A DNA stretch of 47,347 bases from Schleiferiaceae bacterium (GCA_029254375.1 JAQWXR010000044.1:1-47347), one strand, 5' to 3'; positions 17,701-25,893 are shown, counted from the stretch's first letter. The notes: generated by a model from the sequence alone, not told the origin. Numbers and translations are program-made.

Positions 17701-19609
17701 CGGTGGCGGCGGTGACAAGTACCTCTACCTTGAGGCATCTACTTGTACGGAGCAAGTGGCTCTTGTAACCACACCATGTATCGACTTGACCAACGCTAGT
17801 CTACCTGAATTAAAGTTTTGGGCGCACATGCTAGGCAATAATATGGGTGAACTGCACATGGACGTGCTGAGCCAAGGTCAATGGTATTTGGATGTCATTC
17901 AACCCCTAGTAGGCAATCAAGGCAATGCCTGGTTTGAGAATACGGCTTCCATGACTCCATTCGTAGGCCAAGTGATCGTCGTGCGATTCCGCGGTATCAC
18001 CGGCACAGGTATTGCGAGTGATATCGCAATAGATGATTTATCCATCTACGAAGTCAACACCGCTCCTGTCGCGGGTGCATCAGTCAGCAATGCGGCCCCA
18101 TGTCTCAATGAAGTGGTTCAGCTTTTTGACCAAAGTACAAGCAGTCCCAACCAGTGGGCTTGGAGCTTGAATCCTTCGACGGGATTCACCTTTGTGAATG
18201 GAAGCTCGGCAACCAGCCAAAGCCCTGAATTAGTCTTCACTTCATTCGGCAGCTATACGGTTCAGCTCATTGCGACGAACACATTTGGTTCCGATACAGC
18301 GGCTGCGAATGCTACGATTGTCGTGAATGGGGGAGCGCCTCTGCCCTTTAGCGAAGACTTCACCACCTGGCTTCCCACCGACTGGGAAATCGCTAACCCA
18401 GATGGAGCCACAACATGGGCTCCTCGGGTGGTCATCGGCAGCAATAGTGCTGCCACGCAAACGGCCTACATGGACAACTTCGCGTACAACGCGCCATTAC
18501 AAGAGGACTACCTGATTACTCCAGGAATTGACTTAAGTGGAGCCAGTATTCCTGCCTTAGTATTCGAAGTGGCTTACTCCCAATACAGCGCATCTTATTC
18601 TGATGGACTTCGCGTCGACGTCTCTAATTCATGCGGCAGCAGTTGGATTCCTTCGGGATATTCAAAGAGTGGAACCGTTCTCGCCACCACAGGGAACTTA
18701 ACCTCTTCCTTCACTCCAAATTCGAGTGGCGTATGGCGTCGGGATACCATTTTCTTGGATACAATGTATTCGGGCCCGAGTATCAAATTCCGATTTGCCG
18801 GTCTTAACGGATATGGAAATAACTTGTATATCGACAATGTCCAAGTATTTGACTTTGGTGCCACCGCTCCCACGGCGGTCATGAATAGCTCTGCAAGTGC
18901 AAGCACCTGCAAGTTTGACACGGTCATCTTCCAAGCCATCAACCCAGGCAATGCGCTAGCTACATGGGATTTTGGTCTCGGATCTATCCCGCCAAACGCC
19001 ACTGGGTCTGGTCCCCATGCGGTGACGTACTTCACCACTGGATCTAAGACCGCTACTCTGTCCTTAACGAATGCGGGTGGAACGGGTACGGCGACAAGTA
19101 CCTTTACGGTAGGAAACCCTGTCGTGGCCGTATTTGGCGCCAACCCAGGCAGCACTCCACAAGAGCGCGCCTTTGTAGACATCTCCCAAGGCGCCCCTAC
19201 CCAATGGTATTGGAACTTTGGCGATGGGACCACCGCGACCACACAAAATCCTACCCACGCTTTCCCCGCAACGGGTGGCACATACACGGTAACTTTTGCA
19301 GCCTTCAACAATTGTGGGTGGGATACCACAACGAGCAGTTTTAGTATTTCCGGTGTTGGACTCGAGGAGCGTTCCACTTCCTCTTGGTCATTGTCGCCTA
19401 ACCCAGCGCAGAATTATGTGAAGTTGAGAAGCCCCGACGGAGTCAGGGCTGATCGAGTCGAAGTATTGGATGCCTTGGGACGGGTCGTCTACCGCGGCCC
19501 TATGCCAAGTGAAAATCGTTTGGAAGTGCAAACCTTTAGCGCGGGTCGTTACCTGGTCCGAATCTGGTCAGGAGGGCAATCCAAAGTGCTGCCGTTTGTG
19601 AAACAGTAA
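14729..19609 (+). CDS. Giant T9SS-secreted subtilisin-like protease
   Basis: 1626-residue secreted S8 serine peptidase. The signal peptide MRNLYASFFAFCLLGTAALAQ starts at a GTG; no in-frame ATG lies just upstream. A pro-region (about 30-215) precedes the catalytic domain (about 225-505), with Asp242 in GHGDDGD, His268 in AHGDHVAGT, oxyanion Asn in SAGNNGT and Ser436 in GTSMACP. After that come a P-domain-like beta region (about 510-635), an FnIII-like segment (about 715-805), two MAM-like lectin-fold modules (about 930-1110 and 1205-1378) and PKD-like modules (WNFGDGTTATTQNPTHAF near 1490). The T9SS type A sorting domain (about 1551-1626) includes LSPNPAQNYV and LDALGRVVYRG. All catalytic residues are present. 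Likely role: degradation of extracellular protein or maturation of surface proteins. A strong terminator follows. Confidence 0.93.
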   Translation: MRNLYASFFAFCLLGTAALAQQIPSQSRVKFQSGTYALPELTEDTYQQRTAGESGSDHVLRVMGVSQIWTESQRSTLEQAGLEILGYLPHNSYLAYVNLNDAHLKGLLEANGLAFISPLLPEMKLSTQLHSGNVPDYVWIGSQWEVYVESYPASSQASVQTHLARVGDIIEASPSGFRVQVAPDQLRTLASHPNITLVQQKEAPAEPENRIGTKNHRSNALRVPYVGGRAYDGTGVVVGHGDDGDIQVHIDFQGRVLANKSSPSYGAHGDHVAGTIFGAGNLDPDGEGQAPGAQLVYYDYPDNLDDVDSDYSNYDVRITASSYSNGCNAGYTAFTRQMDEDAIQHYSLLHVFSAGNNGTANCNYGAGSGWGNITGGHKQGKNVIATANVTGSDLIAGSSSRGPAHDGRIKPDIAALGTDVYSCLSPNDYRTITGTSMACPGIAGVLAQLYDAYKQHNAGNEPAGGLMKALLTNNADDLGNPGPDFKYGYGRANGLRAAKAIENGWFLADTLSQNQTDSLSIIVPAGLGELRVMVHWTDPQALVNAGTALVNNLNATLNLDAQSWNPWVLNPTANATALNANAVRAVDSLNNSEQFTLNNPSGGTYKVIVNGASVPSGPQSYWVTWTFVEQDIEVTYPVGGEILLAGTTIPVRWDAPEGTGTFSLEYSNNGGAWTLFSTANANARQANFAVPSGAGDSLLIRISRGSQSDSVDFRLGYVGVPSNLNTNWSCPDSFRVSWNMVPNASGYVVYLLGSEYMDPIDTVTTPWHVFQNINPSSTQWWSVSAITTGQRAGKRAYAIEKVPGLAGCVMSQDAILQTVLSPSGQIPNCQNSSALPVNIQITNGGVDTLFSVPVAFQLGSGSIERDTLIAVIPSTQTLPFSFAATVNAPSLGSYGLKVWTEFPNDQNKYNDTLISSFQVVNSDSTYLLPYVQNFDSFNNCGTTTNCGATVCALGDDMSNASNGVDDDHDWRTNANSTPSAGTGPAGGHTSGGGGGDKYLYLEASTCTEQVALVTTPCIDLTNASLPELKFWAHMLGNNMGELHMDVLSQGQWYLDVIQPLVGNQGNAWFENTASMTPFVGQVIVVRFRGITGTGIASDIAIDDLSIYEVNTAPVAGASVSNAAPCLNEVVQLFDQSTSSPNQWAWSLNPSTGFTFVNGSSATSQSPELVFTSFGSYTVQLIATNTFGSDTAAANATIVVNGGAPLPFSEDFTTWLPTDWEIANPDGATTWAPRVVIGSNSAATQTAYMDNFAYNAPLQEDYLITPGIDLSGASIPALVFEVAYSQYSASYSDGLRVDVSNSCGSSWIPSGYSKSGTVLATTGNLTSSFTPNSSGVWRRDTIFLDTMYSGPSIKFRFAGLNGYGNNLYIDNVQVFDFGATAPTAVMNSSASASTCKFDTVIFQAINPGNALATWDFGLGSIPPNATGSGPHAVTYFTTGSKTATLSLTNAGGTGTATSTFTVGNPVVAVFGANPGSTPQERAFVDISQGAPTQWYWNFGDGTTATTQNPTHAFPATGGTYTVTFAAFNNCGWDTTTSSFSISGVGLEERSTSSWSLSPNPAQNYVKLRSPDGVRADRVEVLDALGRVVYRGPMPSENRLEVQTFSAGRYLVRIWSGGQSKVLPFVKQ

Positions 19610-19616
19610 GCGAAGC

Positions 19617-19649
19617 AAAAAGGCCGCAACGAGAGTTGCGGCCTTTTTT
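19617..19649 (+). terminator. Intrinsic terminator of the S8 protease gene
   Basis: The stem GGCCGCAAC (19622-19630) and GTTGCGGCC (19635-19643) closes a GAGA tetraloop. It is flanked by four or more A on the left and TTTTTT on the right. It starts 8 bases after the stop codon. Classic Rho-independent form. Confidence 0.92.
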
Positions 19650-19785
19650 GTTCTTGGTTTAATCGAGGCATGGCAGATCGGGACAAAAGAGCGATGGAAG
19701 GTGGCTGCGCGCAGCGAAGATGACGTAGGCTTTTCAGGCAAAAAAGAGGATAAACATTTAAAACCACCACGCCCCCTTCAACCCT
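19650..19785. other. Spacer between protease terminator and symporter 2
   Basis: 136 bases with no convincing gene. It contains a perfect 12-bp palindrome GCTGCGCGCAGC (19704-19715), with no known role, and at its right end the octamer repeat array starting at 19774. Confidence 0.5.
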
Positions 19786-19820
19786 TCAACCCTTCAACCC
19801 TTTTACCCTTTTACCCTTAG
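19774..19820 (-). repeat. Octamer repeat array overlapping the symporter 3' end
   Basis: Read on the plus strand, three tandem CCCTTCAA units (19774-19797) are followed by two CCCTTTTA units (19798-19813) and then CCCTTAGG. On the minus strand these are TTGAAGGG and TAAAAGGG, the same units found in the ndk/DUF721 spacer. The array covers the stop codon of the second symporter (19786-19788) and encodes its final residues KGKRVKGLKG. Confidence 0.75.
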
Positions 19821-21234
19821 GCATCAACGCCAAGAAACCGGTCATCAGTGCCCCATTGACCAGGATAAGTTCAAAGCCGAACGTATAGCCAAACTGGGCG
19901 GGTACCCATATACTCAACCCGTACGTGAGTCCTGGGCTGGCCAATGCCGCCACGGGGATCATCCATGTTTTTGCTGGACGCTTTGTCCCCATCAAACCAT
20001 AGGCAAATAGGCCCAAGAGCGGACCATAGGTGTAGCCTGCGGCGGTGAAAATATTCTTAATGATGCTCGCATCCACAAATGGCCGCGCTGAAATGATCAA
20101 GGCAGCTACAGCGAGAGTCATTCCTACATGAACCCAACGGCGGGTGCGCAAGGCCTCCGATTCAGATTTGGACTCAATACCTAGAATATCCACACAGAAA
20201 GAGGTTGTCAAAGCCGTCAGGGCCGAATCTGCTGATGAATAGGCTGCGGCTACTAGTCCCAAAACGAATAGAATCCCCACGATGACAGGAAGAGCCCCAG
20301 ATGTGGCAACAGCGGGGAACAAGGCATCTCCATGGGCGTCAATGCCATGCGCCATGGCAAAAATATTTAGCCCATTTCCGAGGCTCAGAAATAGGAAATT
20401 CACCACGATTAGAACAATCGAAAGGGTCATCATATTTCGTTGAGACTCCTTGAGGGATCGGCAAGTCAAATTTTTCTGCATCATGTCTTGATCCAGTCCG
20501 GTCATAGCTAAGGTGATAAATACCCCTCCCAAAAACTGCTTGTAGAAGTTTCGACCATCCGCCACGTCGAAATAGAAAATCCGTAGGTCCACCTTATCGC
20601 CCCAGGCCTTATAGTCTTCGGGCTCAAGAGCCTGAAAAATAAAATGCATAGACAGCAATAAGGCCCCTAGCATCGCCACGGTCTGTAGCATATCCGTAAA
20701 GATGACGGAGCGAATCCCGCCCCGAAAAGTATAGAGCCAAATGAGCGCGAGTGTGAGCATGACCGTGAGGGCAAATGGCAAGCCCAGTGGATCAAAGACC
20801 AAGGTCTGCAAGACCGCAGCGACCAAGTACATCCGAAACGAAGCACCTACCCAACGAGAAAGAATGAAGAACCAAGCCCCGGTAGCATGGGCTGAGTGAC
20901 CATAGCGCGAATTCAAAAAGCCATAAATAGTGGTACTATTTTCACGGTAATAAACAGGGAGCAAAACGTACGCAATCATGGCATAACCCACCACGTAGCC
21001 CAAAACCATCTGCATGTATGCAAATCCCGATGCCTCGACCCAGCCAGGCACGGAAATAAAGGTCACCCCGCTGAGTGAAGCCCCAATCATTCCAAAACTA
21101 ACCACATACCAAGGTGACTGTCGGTTGCCCGTAAAAAAGGTCTGGTTATCTGACGTTGGAGTAAAAAAGCGCGCCACGCCCACCAAAAGGGCAAAATAGA
21201 CGGCCATGATCAGAAGAATATGTAGGGGTTCCAT
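19786..21234 (-). CDS. Sodium:solute symporter (SSS family)
   Basis: 482-residue inner-membrane symporter with about 13 transmembrane helices and the SSS pattern: FGMIGASLSGVTFISVPG (about 47-64), AMTGLDQDMMQKNLTCRSL in the middle, and AAAYSSADSALTALTTSFCVD (sodium-site region). It lacks the 85-residue charged loop of the symporter at 10788. The C-terminal tail KGKRVKGLKG is encoded by an octamer repeat array, so the last residues may be a recent addition and the ancestral stop may have been elsewhere. The gene stands alone on its strand, divergent from recR across 54 bases that contain a 7-bp inverted repeat. The substrate is unknown; SSS proteins carry sugars, amino acids, acetate and others. 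Confidence 0.9.
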   Translation of the reverse strand: MEPLHILLIMAVYFALLVGVARFFTPTSDNQTFFTGNRQSPWYVVSFGMIGASLSGVTFISVPGWVEASGFAYMQMVLGYVVGYAMIAYVLLPVYYRENSTTIYGFLNSRYGHSAHATGAWFFILSRWVGASFRMYLVAAVLQTLVFDPLGLPFALTVMLTLALIWLYTFRGGIRSVIFTDMLQTVAMLGALLLSMHFIFQALEPEDYKAWGDKVDLRIFYFDVADGRNFYKQFLGGVFITLAMTGLDQDMMQKNLTCRSLKESQRNMMTLSIVLIVVNFLFLSLGNGLNIFAMAHGIDAHGDALFPAVATSGALPVIVGILFVLGLVAAAYSSADSALTALTTSFCVDILGIESKSESEALRTRRWVHVGMTLAVAALIISARPFVDASIIKNIFTAAGYTYGPLLGLFAYGLMGTKRPAKTWMIPVAALASPGLTYGLSIWVPAQFGYTFGFELILVNGALMTGFLALMPKGKRVKGLKG

Positions 21235-21248
21235 CGACTTATTGAGGC

Positions 21249-21267
21249 TTGAAGTTCATCACTTCAA
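21249..21267. promoter_or_regulatory. Inverted repeat between symporter 2 and recR
   Basis: TTGAAGT (21249-21255) and ACTTCAA (21261-21267) are perfect inverted 7-mers with a 5-base spacer. They lie in the 54-base divergent region, so this could be an operator for a dimeric regulator or a small stem in a leader. Confidence 0.35.
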
Positions 21268-21275
21268 AGATGGCG

Positions 21276-21283
21276 TACTTTTA
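21276..21283 (+). promoter_or_regulatory. Possible -7 box abutting the recR start
   Basis: TACTTTTA differs from TAnnTTTG only at the last base and ends 5 bases before the GTG start of recR. The same TACTTTTA precedes dapF by 4 bases. Confidence 0.35.
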
Positions 21284-21288
21284 CCATT

Positions 21289-21906
21289 GTGGAACTCCCG
21301 TCCAAATCGCTCGAGCGTGCTGTGCACGAATTGAGTCGTCTTCCCGGAATCGGCAGGCGCTCCGCCCTGCGCCTTGCCCTTCATTTATTGAAGCAAGGGC
21401 CCGAGCGCATTATGGACCTCTCCGAGGGCATGGAGCAATTGGCAAAAAACACCCGATTTTGCATAGATTGCCATGCCATCGCAGATTCGGAGCAATGTAG
21501 TATTTGCGCGGATGAGCGTCGAGAAAAGCGTTCTCTTTGCGTGGTCGAGGACATACGCGATGTTCTGGCACTCGAAAATACCTCCACCCACAAGGGCAGA
21601 TACCATGTCCTGGGCGGACTGATTTCTCCCATGGACGGCATGGGGCCAAGTGACCTCACAGTGGATGAGCTAGTTGAGCGTGTTGAGTCTGAGCGTATCG
21701 AAGAAGTAATTTTAGCCTTGTCTGCAACCATGGAAGGCGATACCACTGCATTTTATATCTATCGCAAACTAGGTGACCTGCCGATCCGCTTGACTGCCAT
21801 TGCCCGTGGATTGCCTGTCGGAGACTCCTTGGAATATGCCGATGAGGTGACCTTGAGTCGCTCCTTTCAACAGCGCGTTCCCTTCGAAACCACCCTTCAA
21901 CGATGA
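21289..21906 (+). CDS. recR: Recombination mediator RecR
   Basis: 205-residue RecR, the ring-forming partner of RecO and RecF in loading RecA at gaps. The N-terminal helix-hairpin-helix reads LSRLPGIGRRSALRLALHLL (15-34). The zinc finger uses Cys58, Cys61, Cys70 and Cys73 (FCIDC and CSIC), and the Toprim domain follows (SLCVVEDIRDVLALE, then VILALSATMEGDTTAFYI). The start is GTG at 21289, which gives the standard MELPSKSLERAV beginning and normal length; the nearby ATG at 21270 is out of frame. The stop overlaps the ATG of the glycosyltransferase (ATGA). recF lies 15 kb away in the same window. Confidence 0.96.
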   Translation: MELPSKSLERAVHELSRLPGIGRRSALRLALHLLKQGPERIMDLSEGMEQLAKNTRFCIDCHAIADSEQCSICADERREKRSLCVVEDIRDVLALENTSTHKGRYHVLGGLISPMDGMGPSDLTVDELVERVESERIEEVILALSATMEGDTTAFYIYRKLGDLPIRLTAIARGLPVGDSLEYADEVTLSRSFQQRVPFETTLQR

Positions 21907-23711
21907 ACAAGGACCTCAGCGTCATCATCGTCAACTACAACGTCAAAGCCTTTGTCGATCAATGCTTGCGTTCGGTAGAGCGAGCATCCAAAGGACTCAA
22001 TGTAGAGGTATTTGTAGTGGATAATGCCTCTTCGGATGGCAGTGTTACCCACCTTCAAAAAGCCTTCCCAAAGGTCCAGGTCATCGCCTCTGAAGAAAAT
22101 TTAGGCTTCGGCCGGGCCAATAATTTAGCAGCGGCCCAGGCGCAAGGCGAGTTCGTCCTTTACTTGAACCCAGACACCGTTGTACCGGAAAACAATTTCC
22201 ACAGAGCCCTCGAAGTCATGCGCGCCCAGACAGACATCGGCTCCATGGGATGCAAAATGATTGACGGAGCGGGGCATTTTTTGCCTGAATCCAAACGAGG
22301 CCTACCTACTCCCACTGTTGCCTTGTATCGCTTGCTTGGACTTGCGGCATTATTTCCACGGCATCCCCGTTTCGCGCGCTATTATGCAGGTCATTTACGC
22401 TCAGATCAATCTGGCGATGTCGACATTCACTGTGGCGCCTGGATGCTCATGCGTCACAGTGTTCTCGAGCAGATTGGTGGCTTTGACGAAGCCTATTTTA
22501 TGTATGGAGAAGACATCGACCTCTCCTACCGGGTGCGCCTAGCGGGCCACAGGAATTACTATTTGGCCAATAGTCCCATTATCCACTACAAGGGAGAAAG
22601 CACAAAGCACCAAAGCTGGGCATACATCAAACGCTTTCACGAGGCGATGGCCATTTTTGCCCATACGCACTTCAAGAGTCAAGCGGCCTCCTACCGCCTG
22701 CTAATCACATTGGGCATTTATGCCAAAGGCTTCGCCACGTTAAGTCGCTCTTGGGCGCAAGTGCTCCTCCCTTTCGTGCTCACCCTCTGTTTGGGCTACG
22801 TTGCCAGCGATGCGGTGAGTACCTACTGGGAGCGAAACCATCGCTATGTGGAAGGGGGTGCCTATCCAGATCGCTTTCGACTCGTATTCTTGCCTGCCTT
22901 CGCCCTTGTCTGGACCCTGGGCATGGCGCTTTTAGGTAGTTTTCAAAAATCCACCTCGCTTCGTCGGGTGATTTCCGCTTTTCTCATTACCACCGGAATT
23001 ATGCTCGCCAGCTATGCATTTCTGCCCATGGATTGGCGCTTTTCAAGGGCCTTAGTAGCTCTTTTTTCTGTGGGACACTTGGCCGCGTTCTTCTTGATTC
23101 GAAGCCTAACTGCCGGTCCTACGAGCTTTTTCTACCGAGGATATGGCCAAAATGAAGCCCATGTTGGCCAGGGTTTTTGGCCCATAGATCGCCTCACCCT
23201 GAGGGTACTACATCTGCGTCCAAAATACCTTTTTTTCCACCCCGAAGGATTGACCTACAAGCAAGTTATCGAGCACATGGAATCCATTGCCGTCCTGGTC
23301 CCGAACGGTATTAGATTCCGAATGGTCTATCCAGAATGGACATTAGGGAGTGACCATCATAGCATTGCCTCCGAAGCCGGACAGATCGCTTTGGCCCACG
23401 CCGGGGTTCGGCGTCAAAAACGCGGCTTGGACCTCAGCATCGCCGTTATGGTCATCGCCTCCAGCCCTACACTACTGGTAACATCGCGCGGCCGTCATGT
23501 ACTTCAGCACCTCCTTCCCGTCCTACGTGGTCAAGAAACCTGGGTAGGCTACCATGCCCCTGGGGCACATCTTCCCCCGCTCAGACTGGGCGTCTTTGCT
23601 CATGGCCCTGGGGCCTTGAGCGATGATATCGCCTATGATGCCGACCTTCACTATGCTGAAAATTGGCGACCAGAAATGGACCTCTTTGCTTTATTCGGGG
23701 GGAGCTTTTGA
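21903..23711 (+). CDS. Family-2 glycosyltransferase with membrane helices and extra C-terminal domain
   Basis: 602-residue membrane glycosyltransferase. Residues about 5-260 are a GT-A fold of family 2, rhamnosyltransferase-like: VIIVNYN (7-13), VDNASSDGS (39-47), YLNPDTVV (87-94, the metal-binding DxD-like site) and CGAWMLMRHSVLEQIGGFDE, then MYGEDIDLSYR (catalytic base region). Four hydrophobic segments follow between about residues 275 and 410. The last 180 or so residues are a soluble domain I do not recognise (PKYLFFHPEGLTYKQVIEHM onward). Likely role: adding a sugar to a lipid-linked surface polysaccharide at the inner membrane. It starts within the recR stop codon, a coupling that probably reflects compact gene order rather than shared function. 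Confidence 0.87.
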   Translation: MNKDLSVIIVNYNVKAFVDQCLRSVERASKGLNVEVFVVDNASSDGSVTHLQKAFPKVQVIASEENLGFGRANNLAAAQAQGEFVLYLNPDTVVPENNFHRALEVMRAQTDIGSMGCKMIDGAGHFLPESKRGLPTPTVALYRLLGLAALFPRHPRFARYYAGHLRSDQSGDVDIHCGAWMLMRHSVLEQIGGFDEAYFMYGEDIDLSYRVRLAGHRNYYLANSPIIHYKGESTKHQSWAYIKRFHEAMAIFAHTHFKSQAASYRLLITLGIYAKGFATLSRSWAQVLLPFVLTLCLGYVASDAVSTYWERNHRYVEGGAYPDRFRLVFLPAFALVWTLGMALLGSFQKSTSLRRVISAFLITTGIMLASYAFLPMDWRFSRALVALFSVGHLAAFFLIRSLTAGPTSFFYRGYGQNEAHVGQGFWPIDRLTLRVLHLRPKYLFFHPEGLTYKQVIEHMESIAVLVPNGIRFRMVYPEWTLGSDHHSIASEAGQIALAHAGVRRQKRGLDLSIAVMVIASSPTLLVTSRGRHVLQHLLPVLRGQETWVGYHAPGAHLPPLRLGVFAHGPGALSDDIAYDADLHYAENWRPEMDLFALFGGSF

Positions 23712-23713
23712 TG

Positions 23714-23721
23714 TAAATTTG
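23714..23721 (+). promoter_or_regulatory. -7 box for the E2 gene
   Basis: TAAATTTG matches TAnnTTTG exactly and ends 19 bases before the ATG of the acyltransferase gene. It starts 2 bases after the glycosyltransferase stop codon. A TTTG at 23685-23688 is 25 bases upstream, slightly farther than usual for a -33 element. Confidence 0.5.
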
Positions 23722-23740
23722 CCGTACAACCTGAGATACT

Positions 23741-25138
23741 ATGTTTGAATTGATCATGCCCAAAATGGGCGAATCCGTTGCCGAAGCCACCATTACCCAA
23801 TGGCTGAAGAAGGAAGGCGAAACCATTTCGATGGACGAATCGGTCCTCACCATTGCCACAGACAAAGTGGATAGTGATATCCCTTCTCCTGTGTCTGGCG
23901 TTTTAGTCAAGTGCCTCTTCCAGGAAAACGAAGTCATCCAGGTTGGTCAAGTCATCGCACACATTCAAACAGAAGGAGATGCCCAAGCCGATGCAGCTCC
24001 AGCGCCTAAACCCGCAGAAACACCTGCTATCAAGGAAGCAAGCCCCGCAGCGGTTGTCCTTAGCGCCCCTGAAGTGATGACTAGCGCATCGGCAGCAGAG
24101 GCCATTTCCGTTACGGCTGAAGCCGTTAAAAATAGCACCGGCGCCATTCCACGGGAAAGCGAAGGCCGTTTCTACTCCCCATTGGTTCGCAGCATTGCTG
24201 AAGCCGAAGGCGTGAGCGAAGGCGAATTGTCAACCATCCATGGCTCTGGCAGCGATGGACGCGTGACCAAAAGCGATTTACTTCAATTCATTAAGCATCG
24301 CAGCCAAGCTCCAGCTGCTTCGAGCCCTGCTTCTATGGGAACCCCAGTACCGGCAGCAAACGTTCAAACTGCAAGCCCATCCCTCGCAAACGGGCATGGA
24401 TTCCAAGCACCCAAACCAACTATTTTCCCTGGAGATGAATTAGTGGAAATGGATCGCATGCGCAGCTTGATTTCCGACCACATGGTCATGAGCAAGCACG
24501 TATCTCCTCACGTGACCTCTTTTGTTGAAGCCGATGTGACCAACCTGGTTCTCTGGCGTAATAAAGTCAAGTCCAGCTACGAAAAGCGTGAAGATGACAA
24601 ATTGACCTTCACTCCCATCTTTATGGAAGCGGTCATCAAAGCGATCAAAGACTTTCCCAACATAAACGTCAGCATCGACGGCAAGACCATTGTCAAGCAC
24701 AAGCCAATCAATTTGGGCATGGCCACGGCCCTTCCCTCAGGAAACCTGATTGTTCCAGTCATTAAAAATGCAGATCGCTTTAGCCTATCCGGCCTCGCCA
24801 AAGCTGTGAATGAACTCGCAGAAAAGGCACGCACAAACAAGCTCGCTCCGGACGACATTCAAGGTGGAACCTACACCGTGACTAATGTCGGAACCTTTGG
24901 CAATGTGATGGGCACACCCATCATCAATCAGCCACAAGTGGCCATCTTGGCTTTGGGCGCCATTCGCAAGTTGCCGGCAGTCCTCGAAACACCGTCGGGT
25001 GATGTGATAGCGATTCGACATAAAATGTTCCTATCGCACTCATACGATCACCGCGTCGTCGACGGCGCCCTTGGGGGCATGTTTGTCCGCCGTGTAGCGG
25101 ATTATCTTGAGCAATGGGATCTTAACCGCGAAATTTAA
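23741..25138 (+). CDS. Dihydrolipoamide acyltransferase (2-oxoacid dehydrogenase E2)
   Basis: 465-residue E2 core subunit of a 2-oxoacid dehydrogenase complex, moving acyl groups from lipoyl arms to CoA. It has one N-terminal lipoyl domain (1-76, lipoylated Lys42 in ATDKVDS), an alanine- and proline-rich linker, a peripheral-subunit-binding domain (about 145-185, SPLVRSIAEAEGV...GSGSDGRVTKSDL) and, after a second linker, the catalytic domain. That domain ends HSYDHRVVDGALGG with His437 and Asp441. The single lipoyl domain and overall layout suit a branched-chain (BkdB-like) or 2-oxoglutarate E2; I cannot choose between them. No E1 or E3 gene is in the window. The exonuclease ATG shares one base with its stop codon. 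Confidence 0.93.
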   Translation: MFELIMPKMGESVAEATITQWLKKEGETISMDESVLTIATDKVDSDIPSPVSGVLVKCLFQENEVIQVGQVIAHIQTEGDAQADAAPAPKPAETPAIKEASPAAVVLSAPEVMTSASAAEAISVTAEAVKNSTGAIPRESEGRFYSPLVRSIAEAEGVSEGELSTIHGSGSDGRVTKSDLLQFIKHRSQAPAASSPASMGTPVPAANVQTASPSLANGHGFQAPKPTIFPGDELVEMDRMRSLISDHMVMSKHVSPHVTSFVEADVTNLVLWRNKVKSSYEKREDDKLTFTPIFMEAVIKAIKDFPNINVSIDGKTIVKHKPINLGMATALPSGNLIVPVIKNADRFSLSGLAKAVNELAEKARTNKLAPDDIQGGTYTVTNVGTFGNVMGTPIINQPQVAILALGAIRKLPAVLETPSGDVIAIRHKMFLSHSYDHRVVDGALGGMFVRRVADYLEQWDLNREI

Positions 25139-25893
25139 TGGTACTCCAACGCCCCCTTTGCGTCTTTGACCTCGAAACCACCGGTGTCAATGTGGTCAAT
25201 GACCGCATCGTCGAAATGTGCGTAATAAAAGTCGATCCCAACGGGACAGAAACGACCAAAGTTTGGCGGACACATCCCGGGATGCTCATACCCCCAAGCT
25301 CAACAGCCATTCATGGAATCACGGATGACATGGTCGCCAACAGCCCCTCCTTCAAAGAACTTGCCCATGAAATTGCAGGCTTCATGAAAGATTGCGATGT
25401 TGCTGGCTACAATTCAAACCGCTTTGACATTCCCTTACTAGCCGAGGAATTTCTGCGTGCTGAGGTGGATATGGACTTGCGTTCCATTCATGCGGTGGAT
25501 GTCCAAAATATTTTCCACAAAAAAGAGCAGCGCACGCTAAGTGCAGCACTCAAGTTTTACTGCCACGAAGAACTTGTCAACGCCCATAATGCGGAAGCGG
25601 ATGTTCGAGCTACCCTAAATGTGCTGCGATCCCAATTGGAGCGCTACGAAGACCTTCCTGATAGCATAAAAGGGCTGGCTGAATACAGTAATATGCATCA
25701 GGCGGCTGACTTTGCGGGTTTCATTACGTACAACAAAGAGGGCATCGAGCAATTCTCCTTCGGCAAGTACAAGAACCAAACAGTAGTCACTGTTCTAGAA
25801 AAAGATCCGGGCTATTATTCTTGGATTCAGAACGCCGATTTCCCGCTATATACCAAGAAAATCTTAACGGCAATTCGGCTGCAATCACGATGA
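25138..25893 (+). CDS. DnaQ-like 3'-5' exonuclease
   Basis: 251-residue DEDDh exonuclease. Exo I is FDLETTG (Asp11 and Glu13), Exo II is YNSNRFDIPLL (Asp97) and Exo III is HNAEADVRAT (His150 and Asp155), so the catalytic set is complete. About 60 C-terminal residues (ITYNKEGIEQFSFGKYKNQT...EKDPGYYSWIQNADFP) form an extra small domain similar to the short DUF3820-type domain often attached to such nucleases. Likely acts on DNA or RNA ends in repair or as a proofreading relative; it lacks polymerase parts. Its start overlaps the E2 stop by one base (TAATG) and its stop overlaps the next ATG (ATGA), so three genes are translationally linked although their pathways differ. Confidence 0.9.
   Translation: MVLQRPLCVFDLETTGVNVVNDRIVEMCVIKVDPNGTETTKVWRTHPGMLIPPSSTAIHGITDDMVANSPSFKELAHEIAGFMKDCDVAGYNSNRFDIPLLAEEFLRAEVDMDLRSIHAVDVQNIFHKKEQRTLSAALKFYCHEELVNAHNAEADVRATLNVLRSQLERYEDLPDSIKGLAEYSNMHQAADFAGFITYNKEGIEQFSFGKYKNQTVVTVLEKDPGYYSWIQNADFPLYTKKILTAIRLQSR

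Noticed and set aside
18595-19377. 260-codon open frame on the minus strand within the protease gene
   Set aside because: It lies entirely opposite the PKD/MAM and sorting-domain codons of a clear T9SS protease, shows no family motif and has low-complexity valine/proline composition. It is a by-product of the coding bias.
19704-19715. Palindrome GCTGCGCGCAGC as an operator
   Set aside because: It lies downstream of a terminator and near a gene 3' end, with no promoter. Self-complementary 12-mers of this sort arise by chance in G+C-rich DNA.
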